A stretch of 10,717 nt of DNA, taken from assembly GCA_000999175.1 (NCBI GenBank), contig LCJJ01000026.1:1-10717 (forward strand). The letters are read 5' to 3'. Source of the stretch: Parcubacteria group bacterium GW2011_GWB1_44_7 (GTDB lineage: Bacteria > Patescibacteria > Paceibacteria > UBA9973 > DSPV01). The notes beneath the pieces were generated by a model. That model worked only from the letters and a program-made list of their open reading frames with translations. It did not search any database and had not been told where the DNA came from. Position 1 is the first letter of the stretch; every line of letters begins with the position of its first letter. Positions 5,831 to 10,717 of this stretch are shown here, in pieces. The translations under genes and the position numbers were made by a program.

Positions 5831-6200
5831 TTAGCGCTCTGATAATGTTGGCTTTCTCTTCGGGGTTCAAACTTGCCGCTTTATCGGGATTCTCCGTTGC
5901 CCATCTAAAAACTGCGCGAACCTCCGGTTCGTCCAAGGGTTTGCCGGTGGTAACTTTTTCAATGACTTGCTTCTTATCAAGAATTATTATCGGCACGCCG
6001 TCTTTATCAACGCCGAGAGATGCCGGTTCGGACTTTTGCGTCAAAGTAAATAAAAGCGCGAAAACAAAGCCTAATACTAATATTATTGCCACTAAAATGA
6101 CAAAAACCTTGATTGATTTTTGATTGCCAATTTCCGGTGGATTGGAATTTTGAATCGGGCTGGTATTTGGAAACTGATTATTATTTTGATTGCCGTCCAT
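5823..6200 (-). CDS. Single-pass membrane protein of unknown function
   Basis: The 125-residue product is not recognised. Residues 1-28 are rich in N, P and Q and probably flexible; one membrane segment follows at about 31-53 (VFVILVAIILVLGFVFALLF). A soluble part of about 70 residues ends LNPEEKANIIRALNE. K29 before the segment and the acidic part after it suggest the N-terminus inside and the C-terminal part outside. ATG 6198-6200 lies 3-4 nt after the predicted start of transcription, so the mRNA is nearly leaderless. The stop overlaps the start of the secreted FN3/PKD protein, so the two are made together and the pair may act together at the envelope. Confidence 0.75.
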   Translation of the reverse strand: MDGNQNNNQFPNTSPIQNSNPPEIGNQKSIKVFVILVAIILVLGFVFALLFTLTQKSEPASLGVDKDGVPIIILDKKQVIEKVTTGKPLDEPEVRAVFRWATENPDKAASLNPEEKANIIRALNE

Positions 6201-6209
6201 AACGGGTAA

Positions 6210-6218
6210 ATTATAACA
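6210..6218 (-). promoter_or_regulatory. Promoter of the two-gene surface unit
   Basis: The minus strand has TGT (6218-6216) and exact TATAAT (6215-6210), the same extended -10 as the 6S-like RNA. A TTGCTG lies 16 nt upstream as a weak -35. Start of transcription near 6203 leaves only about 3 nt before the ATG. Confidence 0.65.
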
Positions 6219-6269
6219 CTACAAACCAAACCAGCAAAAACGACCCTGTTGATAACTTTGCCCAAGAAT

Positions 6270-6298
6270 TTGACAAAATTTATCTGATGACTTAATAT
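6270..6298 (+). promoter_or_regulatory. Promoter of nusA
   Basis: Exact -35 TTGACA (6270-6275), 17-nt spacer and -10 TAATAT (6293-6298). The predicted start is near 6305, giving a leader of about 80 nt that holds the hairpin at 6311-6331. Confidence 0.7.
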
Positions 6299-6310
6299 TC
6301 AAATATCTGA

Positions 6311-6340
6311 AGTTCGCTCGCGAGGCGAACTCGTTTTATT
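6311..6340 (+). terminator. Attenuator-like hairpin in the nusA leader
   Basis: AGTTCGC (6311-6317), a 7-nt loop, GCGAACT (6325-6331), then CG and TTTTATT. It has the form of an intrinsic terminator, lies some 6 nt after the predicted transcription start and about 47 nt before the ATG. As NusA itself promotes pausing and termination at such hairpins, feedback control is plausible. Confidence 0.5.
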
Positions 6341-6386
6341 AAAGCTAATGAAGCCAATGAAGCTAAAAGCTAGCGAAGCTAATCAA
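6338..6386 (+). promoter_or_regulatory. Repeated-AAGCT leader before nusA, shared with rplT
   Basis: This is the same kind of leader as 2881-2929 and of equal length, directly before the ATG. ATG 6348 within it opens an in-frame extension of 13 residues (MKPMKLKASEANQ). I judge that to be leader rather than protein, because the matching stretch before rplT is out of frame with its gene and NusA proteins begin MFDL. Confidence 0.5.
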
Positions 6387-7541
6387 ATGTTTGACCTAAA
6401 AGTAATCAATTCGGTTTTGGACCAATTGGAAGAAGAGCGCGGTATTCCGCGCGAGAAAGTGGTGGAAGCGGTGGAAATGGCTTTGGCGACCGCTTACAAA
6501 AAAGAATACGGCAAAAAAGGCCAAATTGTCCGCGTCAAGTTTGATTTGGCGACCGGCGCGGTGGAATTTTCTCAAGTAAAAATCGCGGTGGACGAAACGC
6601 GGGTGATTTATCCGGTGGAAACCGCCGAGGGACCGGTTTTTGAAGAAAGAAGCGAGGAAGATGAGCGCGTCCGCTTCAATTCGGAACATCATATTCCGAT
6701 TGAAGACGCCAGAAAAATTAAAAAGGACGCCGCTTTGGATGAAGAAATAATTTTCCCGTTGGAAACGAAAAGTGATTTCGGCCGGATTGCGGCTCAAACC
6801 GCCAAACAAGTGATTATCCAAAAAATCCGCGAGGCGGAAAAGATTTCGGTAATTGAAGAATACGGCAAACGGCAAAACGAAATAGTTTCCGGTTCGGTTC
6901 AACGGATTGAGCGCGGCAATATTTTTATTGACCTCGGTCGAGCCGTCGCCATTCTGCCTTACGAAGAACAAATTCCCGGCGAACGTTATCGTCAAGGAGA
7001 ACGAGCGCGAGCGCTTCTGCTTTCAGTGGAAGATTCGCTCCGAGGCATATTCCTTCGTTTATCCCGCGCCCACCCGAAATTTTTGGAAAAACTTTTTGAA
7101 ACGGAAACGCCGGAAATCACTAGCGGCGCGGTTCAAATAAAATCGATAGCTCGGGAGGCCGGTTCGCGCACCAAAGTGGCAGTGGCTTCCACTGACGCCC
7201 ACATTGACCCGGTCGGTTCGCTGGTCGGCCAGCGCGGCGTTAGGGTCGGCACGGTAATGTCGGAATTGGGCGGTGAAAAAATAGACGTGATTGAATGGTC
7301 GGCAGACCCTAAAAAATTCGTGGAAGAATCGTTGTCGCCGGCAAAAATTTTGTCCGTCAAAATCAACGAGAAAGAAAAAACCGCCGAAGTGGAAGTGGCC
7401 GAAGACCAACAATCGCTGGCTATCGGCAAAGGCGGACAAAATGTCCGCTTGGCCGCCAAATTAACCGGCTGGCGAATTGACATCAAAAGCGCTAAAAGTG
7501 AACTGATGGTTGCCAGCGAAGAAAAAACGCCAAATCAATAA
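6387..7541 (+). CDS. nusA: Transcription termination/antitermination factor NusA
   Basis: NusA binds RNA polymerase and the nascent RNA, enhances pausing and intrinsic termination, and takes part in antitermination. From ATG 6387 the product is 384 residues. The N-terminal polymerase-binding domain starts MFDLKVINSVLDQLEEERGI and runs to about 150; the S1 domain follows at about 165-232 (GSVQRIERGNIFIDLGRAVA), then KH1 at about 248-310 (with VGQRGVRV) and KH2 at about 331-367 (LAIGKGGQNVRLAAKLTGW). The acidic C-terminal repeats of the E. coli protein are absent, as in most bacteria. ATG 6387 is chosen over 6348 on the family N-terminus. No Shine-Dalgarno sequence is seen. The gene stands alone, without the rimP and infB often found beside it, with its own promoter, leader hairpin and terminator. 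Confidence 0.96.
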   Translation: MFDLKVINSVLDQLEEERGIPREKVVEAVEMALATAYKKEYGKKGQIVRVKFDLATGAVEFSQVKIAVDETRVIYPVETAEGPVFEERSEEDERVRFNSEHHIPIEDARKIKKDAALDEEIIFPLETKSDFGRIAAQTAKQVIIQKIREAEKISVIEEYGKRQNEIVSGSVQRIERGNIFIDLGRAVAILPYEEQIPGERYRQGERARALLLSVEDSLRGIFLRLSRAHPKFLEKLFETETPEITSGAVQIKSIAREAGSRTKVAVASTDAHIDPVGSLVGQRGVRVGTVMSELGGEKIDVIEWSADPKKFVEESLSPAKILSVKINEKEKTAEVEVAEDQQSLAIGKGGQNVRLAAKLTGWRIDIKSAKSELMVASEEKTPNQ

Positions 7542-7548
7542 ATCCCTC

Positions 7549-7590
7549 CCCCGCCTAACGGCGGGGCTCTCCCTTTACAAGGGAGATTTT
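7549..7590 (+). terminator. Double-hairpin terminator after nusA
   Basis: The first hairpin is CCCCGCC-TAAC-GGCGGGG (7549-7566). The second, TCTCCCTT (7568-7575) with AAGGGAGA (7579-7586), is followed by TTTT (7587-7590). The second has the classic intrinsic form and separates nusA from the pyrophosphatase gene. The first stem has the same arms as the 6S-like RNA terminator. Confidence 0.8.
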
Positions 7591-7603
7591 GAGAAAAGAA
7601 AAG

Positions 7604-7632
7604 ATGACAAAAAATCGGAAGTAGGATAAATT
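7604..7632 (+). promoter_or_regulatory. Possible promoter of hppA
   Basis: ATGACA (7604-7609), a 17-nt spacer and TAAATT (7627-7632). Start of transcription near 7639 would leave a leader of about 11 nt. The match is moderate, but a promoter is expected after the strong terminator. Confidence 0.35.
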
Positions 7633-7649
7633 ACTTCTTATTACTTTTA

Positions 7650-9677
7650 ATGTTTAACACGATGAATTTGTTGTTCCTTTTCGCTTTTTTGGCTTCTACT
7701 GTCGCAATTGTTTATGGCGCGTTTTTAGCAAGAAACATTCTTAAATTGCCGGCCGGTTCCGACCGGATGCGAGAAATCGCCGACGCCATTCGCCAAGGCG
7801 CCCAAGCCTATTTGAATCGCCAGTATAAAACAATTGCCATTATCGCTATTGTTTTGTTTTTGATTTTGTGGTTGGTATTGGGATTGACGACCGCTCTCGG
7901 TTTTCTTTTGGGCGCGATTCTATCTGCTGTTGCCGGTTACATCGGGATGAATGTCTCCGTCCGCGCCAATGTGCGCACCGCCGAAGCGGCTAAAAATGGT
8001 TTGGCGGCTGCCCTTTCTGTCGCCGTCAAAGGCGGCACCGTTACCGGTTTGATGGTTGTCGGTTTGGCTTTGCTTGGCCTGACTTTTTTCTATTATCTTT
8101 CCGGCGATATCAAGGCTCTTATCGGTTTAGGTTTCGGCGGTTCATTGATTTCCGTTTTTGCTAGATTGGGTGGAGGTATTTTTACCAAAGCCGCCGATGT
8201 CGGCGCCGATTTGGTTGGCAAAGTGGAAGCCGGCATTCCGGAAGACGACCCGCGCAATCCGGCAGTCATCGCCGACAATGTCGGTGATAATGTCGGTGAT
8301 TGTTCCGGTATGGCCGCCGATTTATTTGAAACCTATGTTGTCACATCGGTAGCGGCAATGCTTCTCGGCACTTTAACTTTTTCCAACTCTGAAACCTCAA
8401 TTCTCTACCCTCTCGCTCTTGGCGCAACGGCTATTATCGCTTCAATAATCGGCACTTGGTTTGTAAAATTGGGTTCATCTCAAAACATTATGAACGCTTT
8501 ATATAAAGGTCTCGCGGTCGCGGGAATTTTATCAGCCGTTGCTTTTTATCCAATTACCAAATGGGTGATGGGTACCAACGGAATTTATTCCGTCGCCAAT
8601 CTTTTTTATAGCGCCTTAACTGGTTTGGCGGTAACTGCGTTATTGGTAATAATCACTGAATATTTTACCGGCACTGGCCACAAACCAGTCCAATCCATCG
8701 CCCAAGCGTCGCTTTCCGGCCACGGCACCAATATCATTCAGGGCTTGGCAATTTCCATGAAATCAACCGCTTGGCCGACTTTGGTAATCGCCGGCGGTAT
8801 TTTGCTCACCTATAATTTTGCCGGACTTTACGGTATCGCCGTTGCCGCTATGTCCATGCTTTCTATGGCGGGAATAATTGTGGCCATTGATTCTTACGGG
8901 CCGATTACCGACAATGCCGGCGGCATTGCTGAAATGGCGGAATTGCCCAAAGAAGTTCGCGACATAACCGACCCTTTGGACGCCGTCGGCAATACCACTA
9001 AAGCGGTGACTAAAGGTTACGCTATCGGTTCGGCCGGGCTCGCGGCATTGGTTTTATTCGCTTCCTATACCGAAGAATTGACAAATCTCGGCGCGCGATT
9101 TGATTTCGCCTTGGGCGACCCGAAAGTTTTGGTGGGTTTGTTTATCGGCGGTTTGCTCCCCTACTATTTTGCCGCCTTGGCAATGGAAGCGGTCGGAAAA
9201 ACGGCCGGTAAAGTAGTGGAAGAAGTGCGCCGTCAATTTCGCGAAATTAAAGGTATTATGGAAGGCAAGGCTAAACCGGACTACGGCACTTGCGTAGATA
9301 TTGTGACTAAAGCGGCAATCAAACAAATGATTTTGCCGGCCTTGATTCCGGTCTTAGCGCCGATTCTAGTCGGTTTCATTTTAGGTCCGGTGGCTTTGGG
9401 TGGTTTATTGGTTGGTTCAATTATTACCGGCTTGTTCATCGCTATTTCCATGACTTCCGGCGGAGGCGCTACTTCCGGCGGAGGCGCTTGGGACAATGCC
9501 AAGAAATTTATTGAGCAAGGCAATTATGGCGGCAAAGGAAGCGATGCTCACAAAGCGGCCGTTACCGGCGACACCGTCGGCGACCCTTACAAAGACACCG
9601 CTGGTCCCGCCATTAATCCGATGATTAAAATATTAAACATTGTAGCATTGTTGATTGTTGGATTATTGATTAGGTGA
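7650..9677 (+). CDS. hppA: K+-independent H+-translocating membrane pyrophosphatase
   Basis: This pump hydrolyses pyrophosphate and moves protons across the membrane, saving energy from biosynthesis. The 675-residue product has the family length and about 16 membrane segments. The pyrophosphate-binding motifs are clear: [20 protein letters not shown] from residue 183, then [15 protein letters not shown], and near the C-terminus [19 protein letters not shown]. In [10 protein letters not shown] a lysine (residue 451) stands where K+-dependent enzymes have alanine; this is the known marker of the K+-independent, proton-pumping class. The start is ATG 7650; ATG 7662 (MNLLF) is possible, and no Shine-Dalgarno sequence decides between them. 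It ends with TGA. It lies alone after the nusA terminator and 13 nt before a small membrane protein gene. Confidence 0.97.
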   Translation: MFNTMNLLFLFAFLASTVAIVYGAFLARNILKLPAGSDRMREIADAIRQGAQAYLNRQYKTIAIIAIVLFLILWLVLGLTTALGFLLGAILSAVAGYIGMNVSVRANVRTAEAAKNGLAAALSVAVKGGTVTGLMVVGLALLGLTFFYYLSGDIKALIGLGFGGSLISVFARLGGGIFTKAADVGADLVGKVEAGIPEDDPRNPAVIADNVGDNVGDCSGMAADLFETYVVTSVAAMLLGTLTFSNSETSILYPLALGATAIIASIIGTWFVKLGSSQNIMNALYKGLAVAGILSAVAFYPITKWVMGTNGIYSVANLFYSALTGLAVTALLVIITEYFTGTGHKPVQSIAQASLSGHGTNIIQGLAISMKSTAWPTLVIAGGILLTYNFAGLYGIAVAAMSMLSMAGIIVAIDSYGPITDNAGGIAEMAELPKEVRDITDPLDAVGNTTKAVTKGYAIGSAGLAALVLFASYTEELTNLGARFDFALGDPKVLVGLFIGGLLPYYFAALAMEAVGKTAGKVVEEVRRQFREIKGIMEGKAKPDYGTCVDIVTKAAIKQMILPALIPVLAPILVGFILGPVALGGLLVGSIITGLFIAISMTSGGGATSGGGAWDNAKKFIEQGNYGGKGSDAHKAAVTGDTVGDPYKDTAGPAINPMIKILNIVALLIVGLLIR

Positions 9678-9683
9678 TAATAT
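9655..9683 (+). promoter_or_regulatory. Possible promoter inside the end of hppA
   Basis: TTGTTG (9655-9660), 17-nt spacer and TAATAT (9678-9683) with an extended -10 TGA before it. The predicted start (about 9690) is one base before the ATG of the next gene, so the mRNA would be leaderless. The region is AT-rich, so chance is possible. Confidence 0.35.
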
Positions 9684-9690
9684 TATAAAT

Positions 9691-9966
9691 ATGACCGACG
9701 TCCAATTTGAAGAAAATGGCCAATTTGGTTCCAGTGACAATTTCCAATCGCGGAGAATTTTAGGCGTGCCAACAACACCCGGGATGGTTCGCCTACTTGG
9801 CAAGTTCGGAATTCGCGATGAGAAAATCGCCGGTTACATTTTGATTACCGTCGCGATTGTCGCTTTTACCGTCTCCATTTTTATCTTTATGAATGTGTTT
9901 AATCGTGGTTCAAATAATGCGGGACCGGACGCGGCAAGAGTCGGTCTGCCGGCGGGGGGAATATAG
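9691..9966 (+). CDS. Small single-pass membrane protein of unknown function
   Basis: The 91-residue product is not recognised. A soluble part of about 50 residues (with VPTTPGMVRLLGKFGIRDEK) is followed by one membrane segment at about 49-70 (GYILITVAIVAFTVSIFIFM) and a short polar tail rich in G, N and A. Base composition and codon use look like those of hppA, which ends 13 nt earlier, and the pilin gene starts 14 nt later, so the three may share a transcript. The hydrophobic segment and conserved-looking P/G-rich stretch favour a real gene. Confidence 0.7.
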   Translation: MTDVQFEENGQFGSSDNFQSRRILGVPTTPGMVRLLGKFGIRDEKIAGYILITVAIVAFTVSIFIFMNVFNRGSNNAGPDAARVGLPAGGI

Positions 9967-9980
9967 CACTTATTGTCAAA

Positions 9981-10463
9981 ATGTTTCTAAAATCTAAATC
10001 AAACGGACAAAGAGGTTTTACCCTGATTGAACTCTTGGTGGTGATTTCCATCATCTCGCTTTTGTCGTCGGTTGTGCTCGCGAGTTTGAATAGCGCCAGA
10101 CTTAAAGCCAAAGACAGTAAAAAAATGCTTGAACTCAATCAACTTATTACCAGCCTTGAAAGATACTTCGTGGATACAAATTCTTTACCCCCAAATGTAA
10201 ACGCGATTAACGGATGGTGCATCATTGGCCGGGATTATTCAGGAAGCGTGTGCGTGGGAGAATTGATAAGCGGCGGTTATTTCGGGTCGCTACCGGTATC
10301 TCCGGATACCAACCTATATTATTACTACGACTATGGAACTTATGGATTGGTGGCGTCACGTTTTACTCCACAAAAATATGGCCCCGGTACGCGCGGTTGG
10401 CATTGTTCTGATGCCACAGGAGGGGCTAGTGATAAATGGTATTGTCTTGAATTTAATAAATAA
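9981..10463 (+). CDS. Type IV pilin-like protein with prepilin N-terminus
   Basis: A major or minor pilin, or pseudopilin, of a type IV pilus system used for attachment, DNA uptake or twitching. The start MFLKSKSNGQRG|FTLIELLVV is the class III signal: cleavage by prepilin peptidase after G12, F13 as the methylated residue, and E17 as the conserved Glu5 of the mature chain. The hydrophobic helix (to about residue 36) is followed by an amphipathic helix (SARLKAKDSKKMLELNQLIT) and a C-terminal globular part with four cysteines (C76, C88 and two near the end, HCSDATGG and WYC), probably two disulphides. The length, 160 residues, is usual. No other pilus genes are in the window, so the assembly machinery must be elsewhere. 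Which pilin role it has cannot be told. Confidence 0.9.
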   Translation: MFLKSKSNGQRGFTLIELLVVISIISLLSSVVLASLNSARLKAKDSKKMLELNQLITSLERYFVDTNSLPPNVNAINGWCIIGRDYSGSVCVGELISGGYFGSLPVSPDTNLYYYYDYGTYGLVASRFTPQKYGPGTRGWHCSDATGGASDKWYCLEFNK

Positions 10464-10470
10464 TGGAGAT

Positions 10471-10498
10471 TTGAAAGAGTGGAGTGTAGTTGTAATAA
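10471..10498 (+). promoter_or_regulatory. Possible promoter of the superoxide dismutase gene
   Basis: TTGAAA (10471-10476), 16-nt spacer and TAATAA (10493-10498); a TAATAT at 10496-10501 is an alternative -10. The leader would be only 3-6 nt long. No terminator is seen after the pilin gene, so read-through is also possible. Confidence 0.4.
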
Positions 10499-10510
10499 TA
10501 TTAGGTCCTG

Positions 10511-10717
10511 ATGAAAAAATTTGAGGAACAAAAATTCAAGATTCCGAAACTAAAAGGTATTTCGGAGAAAAATATTGAGGAACATCTCAAGCTCTATGCC
10601 GGCTATGTGAAAAATGCCAATTTGATTCTGGAACACATTGAAGAACTGTCGCCGCAATCAGAAAGATTCGCATACGAACTTGGGGAACTTCAACGCCGGT
10701 TTGCGTTTGAGTTTGAC
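10511..10717 (+). CDS. Fe/Mn superoxide dismutase, N-terminal part
   Basis: This enzyme turns superoxide into oxygen and hydrogen peroxide. Only the first 69 residues are in the window. They read MKKFEEQKFKIPKLKGISEK, then NIEEHLKLYAGYVKNANLIL and ELGELQRRFAFEFD, the N-terminal hairpin of the Fe/MnSOD family in the short form I associate with Candidate Phyla Radiation genomes. The histidine in IEEHLKLY aligns with the first metal ligand; the HH pair usual a few residues later is replaced by YA. The other metal ligands lie beyond the edge, so Fe or Mn use cannot be judged. The start ATG 10511 has only a weak AGG before it. The gene lies 47 nt after the pilin. Confidence 0.8.
   Translation, partial: MKKFEEQKFKIPKLKGISEKNIEEHLKLYAGYVKNANLILEHIEELSPQSERFAYELGELQRRFAFEFD

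Noticed and set aside
6348..6386. NusA start at ATG 6348, adding 13 residues
   Set aside because: The extension MKPMKLKASEANQ matches a DNA leader also found out of frame before rplT, and the NusA family begins at MFDL (6387).
6396..6995. 199-residue reading frame antisense to nusA
   Set aside because: It is a shadow of the nusA codons (rich in F, N and R), without a promoter or family features.
1..10717. CRISPR array, insertion sequence, phage genes, toxin-antitoxin or defence system
   Set aside because: No regularly spaced repeats, transposase, integrase or toxin/antitoxin-like frames are seen; the only long direct repeat is the 53-bp duplication in rplT.

Overview
The window looks like a chromosomal segment of a Candidate Phyla Radiation (Patescibacteria, probably Parcubacteria-like) bacterium. 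This rests on the compact single-copy housekeeping genes, many genes with no Shine-Dalgarno sequence, a short superoxide dismutase of the type I associate with this group, a K+-independent H+-pyrophosphatase, a type IV pilin and several unrecognised membrane or surface proteins. It is an inference from gene style, not from a database match. TGA ends the pyrophosphatase gene and tryptophan is written TGG, so there is no sign of the TGA recoding known in Gracilibacteria/SR1.

Layout. 1-1027 (minus): a hyaluronan/chitin-synthase-like family 2 glycosyltransferase, cut by the left edge and put out of frame by a run of ten G. 1028-1187: divergent control region with a dyad and a terminator-like hairpin. 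1188-3324 (plus): translation block of smpB, the tmRNA gene ssrA, infC (IF-3), rpmI (bL35) and rplT (bL20). rplT is broken by a perfect 53-bp tandem duplication. 3285-3668 (minus): a small membrane protein whose end overlaps the end of rplT. 3770-3941 (minus): a structured non-coding RNA with its own promoter and terminator, in form like 6S RNA. 3992-6200 (minus): a two-gene unit of a single-pass membrane protein and a large secreted FN3/DUF11-like/PKD protein. 6270-7590 (plus): nusA with a strong promoter, a leader hairpin and a terminator. 7650-10463 (plus): H+-pyrophosphatase, a 91-residue membrane protein and a type IV pilin. 10511-end: start of an Fe/Mn superoxide dismutase.

How the genes fit together. 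SmpB and tmRNA are the two partners of trans-translation and lie side by side, followed by the classic infC-rpmI-rplT trio. NusA and the putative 6S RNA both act on RNA polymerase. The glycosyltransferase, secreted multidomain protein, membrane proteins and pilin are cell-surface functions. Several promoters share an extended -10 element (TGn followed by a TATAAT-like hexamer), and some lie so close to the start codon that the mRNAs would be leaderless.

The points most worth a second look are the G10 tract in the glycosyltransferase, the 53-bp duplication in rplT, the 6S-like RNA, the unusual long tmRNA tag, the attenuator-like hairpins in the nusA and glycosyltransferase leaders, and a 49-nt leader shared by rplT and nusA.
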